Below, piece by piece: positions 42,813 through 52,299 of a stretch of DNA of 64,000 nt. The stretch spans positions 310,001-374,000 of the forward strand of contig NZ_JAHWDP010000002.1 in NCBI RefSeq assembly GCF_019312585.1. The letters are read 5' to 3'. The notes under the pieces were generated by a model, which did not search any database, was not told where the DNA came from, and saw nothing but the letters and a program-made list of their open reading frames with translations. A program made the position numbers and the translations under genes. The number at the start of each line of letters is the position of its first letter. Position 1 is the first letter of the stretch. This DNA comes from Halomarinibacterium sedimenti. Its GTDB lineage: Bacteria; Bacteroidota; Bacteroidia; Flavobacteriales; Flavobacteriaceae.

Positions 42813-44199
42813 GCCCCCTAAAAAAGATAATGGTACTTAGGGTTTTAATGACTATGCTTATGTCTAGGAAAATGCTTCGTTTTTTAATGTAGTATAGATC
42901 GTATTGTAATTTTTCAAGGGCATCATCTTCACCCACACCATATTTATGATTTACCTGTGCCCAACCGGTAACACCAGGCTTTACAAGATGCCGTACTTCA
43001 TAAAAAGGAATTTTTTCAGAGAGTTCTTTAACAAAAACAGGGCGTTCGGGTCTAGGACCAATCACACTCATATCGCCTTTAATAACATTGATAAATTGAG
43101 GAATTTCATCAAATCGGGAGCGTCTGAGAAAACGTCCAAAATTGGTCACACGAACATCTTTTTTATCGGCAAATTGAGCGCCATGTTTTTCAGCATCTTT
43201 CACCATGCTACGTAGTTTGTATATTCTAAAATGCCTTCCGTTTTTACCCACTCTCATTTGAGTGTAAAAAAGTGGCCCCCTATTTCCAAATAGATTACCA
43301 AGTAGAATAATCGGAAATATAACTAATCCAAAAACCAATCCTATTACCGAAAAGAGGAGGTCTAAAATTCTATGGAAAAATAAGTACAGCTTATTCTGAT
43401 TACTGCGACTAAAAGGAAAATAGCGATAAAAATCCTTATCTACGTGCTGAACGGGTACTCGATGCGTAATTTCTTCATATACTTGAGTGTATTCCCTAAT
43501 TGACACCCCTTGTTCCAATAAACCAATTAGTTTATTATATAATAAAACCGTAACATTATCACTTTGTGAAGCCGCGATGACAATTTCACTTATTCCTTGT
43601 TCTTCAATTATTTTTTCAATGTTATCTAAAGAATATTCTTCTATGTTATAGAAATTTAATTCATCCTTATTTTTACCCACATTAATAAACCCATTCACTT
43701 TATAGTTTGGATCTGATTTATGTAAGGAAGTTATGATTCCTTCCACTTTTTTTCTATTAGCAATTAAAAGAATTCTTTTATGAAATCTAGGTGCTGAAAT
43801 AAGAAATATATAGGCATACCTCCAAAGAAATAACGCAACATTAATTGATATATAAAAATAGACAATTTGAAGACGATTGGCAGGTAAAACAGGTGCAACA
43901 AAAGGCGTAAGTAGATAAACTAAAACAGTTACCGAGGATGCAAGAATAATATTTTGGACAACAATCTCAAACTTACTCGCTTTTTGAAGGTCGTATAATT
44001 CAAAAATAGTTGCAAAAATAGTAAGGTAGAGCGCAAGAACTATGGACCAAAACCAACGTTCTTTTTTAATAATGAAGTAATCGAAATCAAATACAATTCC
44101 AACTAAATACAAGACACCTAATACCGAAATAATATCAAATATTCTTAATAGAACTTTACGTTCCGAAATTTCAAAGTGAATACTTGATTTTTGGGACAT
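42808..44199 (-). CDS. Polyprenyl-phosphate sugar-1-phosphate transferase (initiating enzyme)
   Basis: A 463-residue WbaP/WcaJ-type enzyme that puts the first sugar phosphate on undecaprenyl phosphate. It has four N-terminal helices (about 17-125), a nucleotide-binding-like central domain (about 140-240), a fifth helix (about 275-300) and the catalytic Bac_transf domain: LRSMVKDAEKHG, RFLRRSRFDEIPQFINV, GDMSVIGPRPERP and VKPGVTGWAQV. The sugar is not readable. It is the last gene of the leftward polysaccharide locus. Confidence 0.93.
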   Translation of the reverse strand: MSQKSSIHFEISERKVLLRIFDIISVLGVLYLVGIVFDFDYFIIKKERWFWSIVLALYLTIFATIFELYDLQKASKFEIVVQNIILASSVTVLVYLLTPFVAPVLPANRLQIVYFYISINVALFLWRYAYIFLISAPRFHKRILLIANRKKVEGIITSLHKSDPNYKVNGFINVGKNKDELNFYNIEEYSLDNIEKIIEEQGISEIVIAASQSDNVTVLLYNKLIGLLEQGVSIREYTQVYEEITHRVPVQHVDKDFYRYFPFSRSNQNKLYLFFHRILDLLFSVIGLVFGLVIFPIILLGNLFGNRGPLFYTQMRVGKNGRHFRIYKLRSMVKDAEKHGAQFADKKDVRVTNFGRFLRRSRFDEIPQFINVIKGDMSVIGPRPERPVFVKELSEKIPFYEVRHLVKPGVTGWAQVNHKYGVGEDDALEKLQYDLYYIKKRSIFLDISIVIKTLSTIIFFRGQ

Positions 44200-44236
44200 T
44201 GGGGATTGGTTTGCTTGGTTAAATGTAACTAATTAT

Positions 44237-45256
44237 TTACTCATTCAAAAGCTTGATCCAAAGATGTTTGACTATTTCCCAATCATAGCCTTCTACTTTT
44301 TTTCTAGCATTTTTAACCAATGTTTTGCTTAAGGAATCGTTATTACAAAGATAAACAATTGCTTCTATAAATGCCTCCTTATTATTTGTAGGTACAAGTA
44401 GCGCATCCTTTCGGTTTTCTAGTAAAAAGGGAATGCCTCCTACATTTGTTGATATTATTGGAAGCCCTAGCGCCATTGCTTCAATAACACTTACAGGTGT
44501 ATTGTCAAAATTAGTGGTATTAATAAAAATATCATATTCCGAAGAAAGTGATATCCATTCTTCTTTGCTTAATTTACCCATAAACCTTACAGGTAGCTTT
44601 TTTCCCTCGGCAAATTCTTTACATTTTTGAAGCGAACCGTCTTTATCGGGACCTACCATACATAAAGTAGCAATAGGATATAATTTTGAAATCCTTTCAA
44701 TAATTTGAATAGCTAAAAATGGGTTGTAAATTTCTGCAAATGAACGTACCCACAACAGTTTTGGTAAAACTCCCACTCTAGATTTAAAGGGGTATTTATT
44801 TATTTCTATGGTATTGGGAATGCAAACGGTATTGCTAAACCCTGCACGTAAAAATGTTTGTAAAAGATAGTTTGAGGGTGTTACATTGGCCTTTGCAACA
44901 TTAAACAATTTTTTAGATTGATTTGGGGTTCTTTTGAGTCTTTTTGGCAAATTACCTCCGTGAAGAATAGGTATATAAGGTATTCTTAAAAACCTACAGA
45001 GGTTTGCTACTGCTACTGCATACCAGAAGTTTTGGGTACTGTAGGTATCTATAAGGACATTACTAGTTTCTTTTCTATGAATAAAAACAGTTTGGAGCAT
45101 TTGCCATAAACGAATAATTTTATTCTGTTTACTAGATGCTGTGACAACCTCAAATCCTTCGGTTCCTAAGTGACTTGAAAGAGTGTCTAAAGTAGTAAGG
45201 GTTCCCTTATTACTCTGTGATAACTGATTTCCTATATATACGATCTTTTTTTTCAA
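44237..45256 (-). CDS. Glycosyltransferase family 4
   Basis: A 339-residue GT-B enzyme. The donor-binding C-terminal half shows NTTNFDNTPVSVIEAMALGLPIIS with the E-x7-type motif (about 255-278) and LLVPTNN. It has the family start KKKIVYIGNQL. Donor and acceptor are unknown. Its 5' end overlaps the Wzy-like gene by 47 bases, an unusually long overlap, so translation is probably coupled. Confidence 0.9.
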   Translation of the reverse strand: MKKKIVYIGNQLSQSNKGTLTTLDTLSSHLGTEGFEVVTASSKQNKIIRLWQMLQTVFIHRKETSNVLIDTYSTQNFWYAVAVANLCRFLRIPYIPILHGGNLPKRLKRTPNQSKKLFNVAKANVTPSNYLLQTFLRAGFSNTVCIPNTIEINKYPFKSRVGVLPKLLWVRSFAEIYNPFLAIQIIERISKLYPIATLCMVGPDKDGSLQKCKEFAEGKKLPVRFMGKLSKEEWISLSSEYDIFINTTNFDNTPVSVIEAMALGLPIISTNVGGIPFLLENRKDALLVPTNNKEAFIEAIVYLCNNDSLSKTLVKNARKKVEGYDWEIVKHLWIKLLNE

Positions 45257-46583
45257 AAGAAACTATTGAAATTAATGTTAAACCATACACAAACGCAGGG
45301 GCAGAAATACGCATTGAACTATGATTGATAGTTAATAACCAAAAAAGTAAAAATGATATTAAATAGGGATTGGATTTATTAGACAATCGAAAAATTAATG
45401 GAGTGAAAAGTAAAATAGCTAAGGCGGTTAATCCAAAAATTCCATGTTCGGACAACATTCTACTAACTTCGTTATGGGTTGCAGTTGCATAACCTGTTAT
45501 TTGTTCACGAAATTCTTTCGTTTTGCCCACGCCTACTCCTGTTATTGGATAATCGTAAAATGCCTGTAACTCTTCATTAATAAGATCTTTTCTTCCCGTA
45601 GTTATGTCTTCTTTAACTCTTCCAGCAGCATCTTGGTTAGCATATCGTTTATCTATAAGTCCTTCAGTCACAAATGAAGATCGCAACCAAGTGACACCTA
45701 TAACAATTACTATGAACACAATTTTGGGAATTAAACTTCCCTTTTCCTTTGAACTTATCCTAAAATAATAAAAGAAAACAAATAATACGGCACAAACGGC
45801 AGCCGTTATCATTCCACCTCTAGAAAATGTAACAATACCTCGATAACAAATAAGAGCTAATAATACTACATCTATAATGTTTACTAACCTATCTTTAATT
45901 ATTAATAGTCTAGAAAAAAGAATAAAAACCCCTAATCCTAATATGGTAGCAACTTGATTGGGCCCAAACCCACCTGAGGCTTCAAAATTTGATTGTGTTC
46001 CAGTAAGTACGTCTCTTACATTTGGCGTATAAACATATAAATAGGTAGTTGTGGCTATTATGGGTAATAACAGGGCTAATAATACTTCTTGAAATCGTTC
46101 TTTTACCATTTTCCTATTATAACAATACAATGCTGTAATTGCTAGACACACAGGACCACTTAAATTAAATCCAATAGCATTACCAACGCTCGAATCATAA
46201 TCTAAATTAATTGCAGAAAATAAAACCCCTGGTATTAATAGCAGTAAAAAAATGACATATGGCCATGACTTACGATTAAAACCTTTAAAAAACATTCCTA
46301 AAAGCATAAAACCAATTACTACATATTTGGCAAATTCATAGGAAAACCCAACGCCTCCTAACATTCTAGAAAATACTTCAAATCCAGTAATATAGGCAGC
46401 TGCAATTAATATTTCATCATTTCTATTTCCGCTACTAAATATTTTAATTAAAAAATACCCAATTATCGCAAACAAAAATATCTTCCCTGCAGGGTTAAAT
46501 TGATAAATTACTAATGCCATTACAATATGAAACAGTAGTAATTGTAAATACTTCACCCTAAAAGATTTACCTCTTGCTTTCAT
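45210..46583 (-). CDS. Wzy/O-antigen ligase-family polymerase
   Basis: A 457-residue integral membrane protein with about 10-12 hydrophobic helices. The large periplasmic loop (about 310-390) holds ITTGRKDLINEELQAF, then PITGVGVGKTKEF, and THNEVSRMLSEHGIFGL, the Wzy_C-type pattern (G-x-G, HN, E, G). It would join repeat units or ligate the finished chain; within a cluster with an initiating transferase, polymerase is likelier. It overlaps its neighbours by 17 and 47 bases. Confidence 0.88.
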   Translation of the reverse strand: MKARGKSFRVKYLQLLLFHIVMALVIYQFNPAGKIFLFAIIGYFLIKIFSSGNRNDEILIAAAYITGFEVFSRMLGGVGFSYEFAKYVVIGFMLLGMFFKGFNRKSWPYVIFLLLLIPGVLFSAINLDYDSSVGNAIGFNLSGPVCLAITALYCYNRKMVKERFQEVLLALLLPIIATTTYLYVYTPNVRDVLTGTQSNFEASGGFGPNQVATILGLGVFILFSRLLIIKDRLVNIIDVVLLALICYRGIVTFSRGGMITAAVCAVLFVFFYYFRISSKEKGSLIPKIVFIVIVIGVTWLRSSFVTEGLIDKRYANQDAAGRVKEDITTGRKDLINEELQAFYDYPITGVGVGKTKEFREQITGYATATHNEVSRMLSEHGIFGLTALAILLFTPLIFRLSNKSNPYLISFLLFWLLTINHSSMRISAPAFVYGLTLISIVSFEKKDRIYRKSVITE

Positions 46584-47637
46584 AATAAGAAATTAATATA
46601 GGAATAATAGCATCAATTGAATGGTTTTTTAGAATGTGATTTTGAAATAAAGTTGCATCCAAAGTTCTTTTTTCAATATTTTCTATATACGAATGTATTG
46701 CAAGTGCTAAGTCTTCAGGTCGATTGGGGTCAACACATTGACCAAATCCGTTTATAACCTCCTCACATTGTCCAACTCGCGTGCAAACTACTGCTAATCC
46801 AGCAATACCATATTCCAATAGACTAATTGGAAGCCCTTCGGACTGTGACGATAAAACCCCGATGTTGGCCTGCATTAATAATCCAAGGGTAGTTTTTTGA
46901 GCTCCATAATAATGAACACATTCTCCTAAATTATTTTGCTGTATTTGCTCTTTAATATTATTAAAATAGGTGTCCCCCCAATTTTTACCGAATAAATGAA
47001 GGCTATATTCAGGATGCTTAGCTAAAACTAATTCAAAGGCATTTAATAAATTTTGATGATCCTTTTGTGGTCTAAAGTTACCAACACATATAATTCGCTT
47101 TCCTTCAATTCCTTTTAATTTTAGGTTAGTATCATTTTCCTCAGGAAGCGAAACTATGTTTTTAAAATACCGAATGTCTTTAGATTTTAAATGACTTATT
47201 GCCCATTGTGTTAAATTTTTATTTACACATAAAATGCCATTAAACCTAAAAGAACACCATTGTAAAATTTTAAATTTTCTCTTATGAAGTAATTCACTAT
47301 TCCCATAATGATCATGCCATATTAGAATCATTTTTGGTTTAATAATTTTTATTATTGTTCCTGTAAAATAGGATGTTGCATGAGCGTGAATAATGTTTAT
47401 TTTTTCTCTCTTAATAAAACGCAACAACCTAACAATGGCAAATACATCTAATGCGTGATTTTTTTTTAGAAACAAGTAGGAAACTCCTTTATCTAAATTA
47501 TTTTTTAATAATCCTTCTTTTCGGGTTGTGCACAAGGATGAATATTCAACTTTAGAAACTAAGGCATTTGCAAAGGTTACAGCAACTCGTTCTGCTCCTC
47601 CTGCGTCCAAAGAATCTATTAGCTGTAAAACCCTCAT
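46567..47637 (-). CDS. Glycosyltransferase family 4
   Basis: A 356-residue GT-B enzyme. The N-terminal acceptor domain begins RVLQLIDSLDAGGAERVAVT, typical of GT4, and the donor domain has ICVGNFRPQKDHQNLLNAF (about 185-203) and SSQSEGLPISLLEYGIAGLAVV with the E-x7 pattern. The sugar is unknown. It overlaps the upstream GT4 gene by four bases (ATGA) and the downstream wzy-like gene by 17. Confidence 0.92.
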   Translation of the reverse strand: MRVLQLIDSLDAGGAERVAVTFANALVSKVEYSSLCTTRKEGLLKNNLDKGVSYLFLKKNHALDVFAIVRLLRFIKREKINIIHAHATSYFTGTIIKIIKPKMILIWHDHYGNSELLHKRKFKILQWCSFRFNGILCVNKNLTQWAISHLKSKDIRYFKNIVSLPEENDTNLKLKGIEGKRIICVGNFRPQKDHQNLLNAFELVLAKHPEYSLHLFGKNWGDTYFNNIKEQIQQNNLGECVHYYGAQKTTLGLLMQANIGVLSSQSEGLPISLLEYGIAGLAVVCTRVGQCEEVINGFGQCVDPNRPEDLALAIHSYIENIEKRTLDATLFQNHILKNHSIDAIIPILISYYESKR

Positions 47638-48746
47638 GCTAGTATTCTTTTTATTTCAGATTCAAAATAATCAAGTGTGTATTGATGAGACCATTGTTGA
47701 GCATTAACAGATAGCTTTTTTAAATTGATTTTATCTTGAAATAGCGAAAGAATTTTATTTAAATCCTCTTCTAAAATTCCATTTGTTAAAATACCTCTTT
47801 CTCCATTTGAAAGCATCCAAGGAACACAGGAAATTTTCGTAACAATAGGTATTACACCCCAAAACATGCCTTCTGCAACAGCTTTTGGCCACCCTTCAGA
47901 CTTTGAGGGCAACACTAAAAAGTGACTCTTTTTATAAGCAGTTTCAACTTCTTCTGAGGTTTTATTCCCATGCAGAAAAACTATATCCATTAAGTTATTA
48001 TTGGTAATATACTCCTCAATTATTTCTCTTTCAGAACCTTCGCCATAAATGGCCAATTTAACATTTTCACCTGCTTGCATCAAAGCTTCAACTAATTGCA
48101 CTGCATAAATAGGACGTTTACCTGAAGATAGGCTACCCACAAACATGAATTGGTATGGTGCTATAAAATTTTTTTCTTGTATTCCTAATATTTTATTCTT
48201 TGGGTAGGTAGCGGTAAAAAAAGGATGGATGTTTATAGATTGTTTTGGCCAATCTCCATACACCAAAACTTTCATGTTTTTGGTTAAATAGGTATTTGAC
48301 AGTATCCATTTTTGAAAACGGTAACTTAAAGGTTGCTTTGCTTTAGGATCCCAGTTACCGGCATATTTTGCGGTTTTATGTTTTCGAGGAAAAAAAACCT
48401 GAATTAAACATCCCAACAATCCAATATTTCCTGGACAACGTAAATGGATTTGATCACTCGCTTTCATTGCTTTAAAAATTTTAAAACAAATAAATGGAAT
48501 ACGAAGAAACCCTTTTATACATTCTGAAATATTTATAAATGAAATAGATGGAATTTTATAAAATGTTATTTTATTTGTGTACCGAATTTCTATCGAAGTT
48601 GGCAGATTCAAGCCAATAGGTGCAACAATAAACATTTCATCTACATATTTGCCCCATATATTCATCTCCTTTACATACGGAGCGTATGCATAATAGTAAT
48701 CATCATTTTTTAAATGATTTACGTGGGTAATGATAGCAAACTTCAT
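47634..48746 (-). CDS. Glycosyltransferase family 4
   Basis: A 370-residue GT-B enzyme. The donor domain contains MFVGSLSSGKRPIYAVQLVEAL (about 202-223), IYGEGSEREIIEEYI and LPSKSEGWPKAVAEGMFWGVIPIV with the conserved E. The N-terminal half is unlike its neighbours (AYAPYVKEMNIWGKYVDE). Specificity is unknown. It is joined by four-base overlaps to the GT4 genes on both sides. Confidence 0.9.
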   Translation of the reverse strand: MKFAIITHVNHLKNDDYYYAYAPYVKEMNIWGKYVDEMFIVAPIGLNLPTSIEIRYTNKITFYKIPSISFINISECIKGFLRIPFICFKIFKAMKASDQIHLRCPGNIGLLGCLIQVFFPRKHKTAKYAGNWDPKAKQPLSYRFQKWILSNTYLTKNMKVLVYGDWPKQSINIHPFFTATYPKNKILGIQEKNFIAPYQFMFVGSLSSGKRPIYAVQLVEALMQAGENVKLAIYGEGSEREIIEEYITNNNLMDIVFLHGNKTSEEVETAYKKSHFLVLPSKSEGWPKAVAEGMFWGVIPIVTKISCVPWMLSNGERGILTNGILEEDLNKILSLFQDKINLKKLSVNAQQWSHQYTLDYFESEIKRILA

Positions 48747-49870
48747 GATATTAAACTGTCGTAAAAGGCTAAATTCTTTTCTAAGATATGGCTTTTATCA
48801 TATTTCTTTCGAACAACTTTTTCCGCCTTAATTCCCAGCAGGTTTGCTTTGTCGGGATTTTTAATACACCAAATTATTTTTTCAGCAATGTCAATAGGGT
48901 CATACACATCACATAACAATCCTGTTTCTTCATGAATAATTGTTTCTGGTCCTGGGCCGTATTGGGAGAAAATAACTGGCTTTTGAAGTAACATAGCCTC
49001 GAGAGTTACTAATCCTTGAGTCTCCATATGCGAAGGAAAGACACATAGTCCAGCTTCCCTATACTTTAAATTTAACAATTCTCTCTCAATAGTTCCATGA
49101 AATACGACATTTATAAAATATGAAGCATCATAATCCTGTTTCAACTTTTCTATATAAGAATCCCCATTAGGGTAAAACCAATCTCTTCCATAAATATCCA
49201 ATTCCTTCTCGGGGTATGTAGTTCTAACAATTTTAAAAGCTTCAATAAGTTGCCTCACTCCTTTTTTTTCACAAACGGTACCGGCAAAAAGTATTTTATT
49301 ATTTTGAATACTTATTTTGGGTATTTCTAAAGAAGTATTAATGGGGTAGTTAATAATCTCTATGGGTTTATTGTGATATGTTAGATACTTTGCAGTATGG
49401 TCCTTTACATATTGTGAAACGGCAATAAATCCATCAGCTTTTTTAAAAGATTTTTTTTCTAGTAGTCCCTTTCTCCAATTTATCCCTCTTTTTTCAGCTT
49501 CTGCAAAAAAGTGATGTCCCCCGTGCATCCTAATAACCATCTTAGCAGGGTGCTTTTTTGAAATAATGGCAAGTCCAAGCTCTGCGGATTCAATAATATC
49601 AATTGGATTTTGAGACTGCATTAATTTAAGTCGTTTATTTAATTGCCAAGCATTGTACAAAAAATTAGGAAGTATGGTTTTATTTTTTGGCAAACGGATT
49701 AATGTTACGCCCTCATCTTCTAATATTACTTCATTTTCCTCAACTCCTACACCAAGGATTGTGATTGTATGCCCGTGCATTGCCAATGATCTTCCAAAGG
49801 TTTGTAAAAAAGTACCAACGCCTCCAGGAGCCCAAAGAGGATACTCTGCAGATAAAAAAACAATATTCAT
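48743..49870 (-). CDS. Glycosyltransferase family 4
   Basis: A 375-residue GT-B enzyme beginning NIVFLSAEYPLWAPGGVGTF, a classic GT4 start with the glycine-rich acceptor loop. The donor domain has LFAGTVCEKKGVRQLIEAF and FPSHMETQGLVTLEAMLLQKPVIFS with the E-x7-E-like pattern, then GPGPETIIHEETGLLCDV. Specificity is unknown. It overlaps both neighbours by four bases. Confidence 0.92.
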   Translation of the reverse strand: MNIVFLSAEYPLWAPGGVGTFLQTFGRSLAMHGHTITILGVGVEENEVILEDEGVTLIRLPKNKTILPNFLYNAWQLNKRLKLMQSQNPIDIIESAELGLAIISKKHPAKMVIRMHGGHHFFAEAEKRGINWRKGLLEKKSFKKADGFIAVSQYVKDHTAKYLTYHNKPIEIINYPINTSLEIPKISIQNNKILFAGTVCEKKGVRQLIEAFKIVRTTYPEKELDIYGRDWFYPNGDSYIEKLKQDYDASYFINVVFHGTIERELLNLKYREAGLCVFPSHMETQGLVTLEAMLLQKPVIFSQYGPGPETIIHEETGLLCDVYDPIDIAEKIIWCIKNPDKANLLGIKAEKVVRKKYDKSHILEKNLAFYDSLIS

Positions 49871-50904
49871 ACGGTGTTTTTTATATTTTCTAGTTTTAAT
49901 GCCAACTCTTTAAAATAAACATCTTTTGTTAGATATTTTTCCCAAATCATTCTGTTTTGTTGTTGTATTGAAAGAATTTTTTCTGGGGGGTTATGGGTAT
50001 GAAAGGCTATTATTTTTTCTTCCATTTTATTGATTTCACCTTCTGAAATGCGAATACAACATGAATCCCAATTAATTGTTTTATAAAAGGGAAGCCTACA
50101 GTCCGTGTCTATAACTACAGGTATTCTCCCCATCGCCAATGTTTCATAAAATCGAACCGAAAAATTTCCAGTGCCACGGGAACAAAACGTGTAGAGGTTT
50201 TCATTTATATTTTTGTAAAATTCATGGGTTGTTTTTTCTTTTTCAGAAGCAGTCTTTACACCAGCTCTATATTGTTTTCGGAAGATAAAATTACAAACGA
50301 TTTCTGGGCTTTTTAGTAAATTTTTCAAATATACATACCTCCTTAAACTAGAGGGGTAAAAAAACTGTTTATCTGTAACATCTTTTTTTACTAACTTATT
50401 GAAAGCTCCTTTTACATGTAAGATATATTCCTTGCAAAACTTTAAAATGCTTCCATTAGCATGACCCACAAAGCCTAGGGACGGTTTTAATGGTTTTTCT
50501 AGAGAATGAAATTTTTTTCCTAAAATTAAATACGGATCCTTTATAAAAGGAGGCATAATATGAGTATTATTGTCAAGCCTGCTATGAAACCCGCCCAATC
50601 TTACTGTTATAACTTGAGGGCTTTTAATGGTGAGTCCAAAATCGCCCCCAGAAAAGACCAATACTTTTTTACCGTGAAATTGACATTTTTCAATAAAATC
50701 CTCAACCTCTCTTTTCTTTTTTTGAAGATATAAAAACTGAACATTCATAGGGATAATTCCAAAATCACAATCCTCCATATTATCAACAATTTGATATATG
50801 GATTTTAATGGAGAATTTGCCATTTCTAGGACTTCCAAGAGAGGAAAAAGTTGAAACTTCTCTGCTTCTATTCTCAACTGTTTATCATAAAAAAGTTTAA
50901 TCAT
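49867..50904 (-). CDS. Exostosin-like (GT47-type) glycosyltransferase
   Basis: A 345-residue protein whose C-terminal part shows the exostosin pattern: FCSRGTGNFSVRFYETLAMGRIPVVIDTD (about 236-264), DSCCIRISEGEI and a final helix with IWEKYLT. The N-terminal half is not recognisable by motif. Bacterial relatives transfer hexoses, uronic acids or hexosamines; the donor here is unknown. It is joined to a GT4 gene (four-base overlap) and to the GT-B-like gene (eight-base overlap). Confidence 0.82.
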   Translation of the reverse strand: MIKLFYDKQLRIEAEKFQLFPLLEVLEMANSPLKSIYQIVDNMEDCDFGIIPMNVQFLYLQKKKREVEDFIEKCQFHGKKVLVFSGGDFGLTIKSPQVITVRLGGFHSRLDNNTHIMPPFIKDPYLILGKKFHSLEKPLKPSLGFVGHANGSILKFCKEYILHVKGAFNKLVKKDVTDKQFFYPSSLRRYVYLKNLLKSPEIVCNFIFRKQYRAGVKTASEKEKTTHEFYKNINENLYTFCSRGTGNFSVRFYETLAMGRIPVVIDTDCRLPFYKTINWDSCCIRISEGEINKMEEKIIAFHTHNPPEKILSIQQQNRMIWEKYLTKDVYFKELALKLENIKNTV

Positions 50905-52294
50905 CCAGCAATTCCTTTGTAATTAATTTGGCATTATCGTCTAATGGGTGGTTTACAATTAGCCGCATCCAAGCTTGCTTATCTTTGGCAATTTTTTCGG
51001 GATTACTAATGGCTAACAATATCTTTTCTTTTATTTCAGCTTTTGAATTAAACCAACCCACGGCATCCAACTGTCCCATACTTCTAAAATGTTGAAAATT
51101 ATATATTTTTTCTACAGACCAAATTGAAGTACTATTTTGATTGTAATTAATATAAAAACAGGGTTTATTGTAAACTGCAAAATCATGAGCCATTGTTGAA
51201 CCCACATTTATAACAAATTCACAATGAAAAGCAATGTTTACCAATAAATTAATATCTTCCATTTTAGGATACACAGCTCCCCAACTTTTTGCATCTGTAT
51301 TCCAAACTGGGCTTATAGGTGTTATAATATTCGAATACTTTTGAAATACATAATTGTATCTGTCTGTTACATCCACAGGACATCTTCTAAAAATGATTTG
51401 AGGTCTATCCTTTTCGGGAATAGCATTTACAGCTTCTGCCACATCTTCTAAGTATTTTGGGTCAAAGGGTGAGGTTTTCTCATCGTCACCGCTAAAGCAT
51501 ATCCACTTTTGATGCTCATTTAATTGGTACTTTTGGGCAAAATCAGCTCTCGAAATTTGACGTTGACTTTCTAAGTAAAATTCAAATTGTGGGGTTCCAG
51601 TAACGACAATACTATCTTCAGGAATTTCCGGATATAAGGCCGATAATTCCCTTTTCATATAGTAGGACCAAACTAAGTATTTATCGGTTTTAATTGCCAA
51701 GCTTGCTTTGGGAGTATTATCCCATGAATAGATAGTGCAAATTACTTTAATTCCTAGCTCCTTAGCCGCAATACAAATAGCATTTAAAAAAGCAACCCGC
51801 TGGTGGGTTATGAAAATGGTAGTAGGTTTAAGTAACTTTAATTGACTTTTATAGTAATTAACAAGATTTTTATCCCAGTATTTTTTAGATTTTTCCTCAA
51901 GCCTCAATATATTTTTATACTTTTTACTGGCCTGCTTTCCAATTACTTCCGAAATAAAATAAAGAACTTTTAACTTTAAACTACTGCTAACCTTATTCCA
52001 GTTTTCAATAATCGTGTTGTTTTTAAGAATTTTTGAATTATGTAGCAAGCGTGCATATGTTGAAGCTTCTCGAAACAATCGTGTGCGTAAAGACTCTTTA
52101 GGAAGGGTAAAGTGGGTATACCCTATATCGACCGAATGAAGTTTTTCTACCTCCTTAACTGCCGTTTCGGGAAGAGTGGTCCAAAAATGAATTTGCGCGG
52201 TACTTTTAATATGGGTTATAATGCTAGAATATAGATAATTCCTTATTCCAACTCCATCTGGGATTACAAATAATATGGTTCGATTTTCTTTCAA
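50897..52294 (-). CDS. GT-B-like surface carbohydrate transferase, family uncertain
   Basis: A 465-residue protein that I cannot place in a named family. It starts TILFVIPDGVGIRNYLYSS, a nucleotide-sugar-enzyme-like strand-loop. A long helical middle follows, then ICTIYSWDNTPKASLAIKTDKYLVWS (about 188-213), and a C-terminal half with HCEFVINVGSTMAHDFAVYNKPCFYINY (about 372-399) that resembles the donor site of CDP-glycerol transferases and UDP-GlcNAc 2-epimerase relatives. Probably a transferase of the locus; it is one of the few candidates for adding the nonulosonate, for which no other transferase is recognisable. Confidence 0.65.
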   Translation of the reverse strand: MKENRTILFVIPDGVGIRNYLYSSIITHIKSTAQIHFWTTLPETAVKEVEKLHSVDIGYTHFTLPKESLRTRLFREASTYARLLHNSKILKNNTIIENWNKVSSSLKLKVLYFISEVIGKQASKKYKNILRLEEKSKKYWDKNLVNYYKSQLKLLKPTTIFITHQRVAFLNAICIAAKELGIKVICTIYSWDNTPKASLAIKTDKYLVWSYYMKRELSALYPEIPEDSIVVTGTPQFEFYLESQRQISRADFAQKYQLNEHQKWICFSGDDEKTSPFDPKYLEDVAEAVNAIPEKDRPQIIFRRCPVDVTDRYNYVFQKYSNIITPISPVWNTDAKSWGAVYPKMEDINLLVNIAFHCEFVINVGSTMAHDFAVYNKPCFYINYNQNSTSIWSVEKIYNFQHFRSMGQLDAVGWFNSKAEIKEKILLAISNPEKIAKDKQAWMRLIVNHPLDDNAKLITKELLDD

Positions 52295-52299
52295 AGGGT

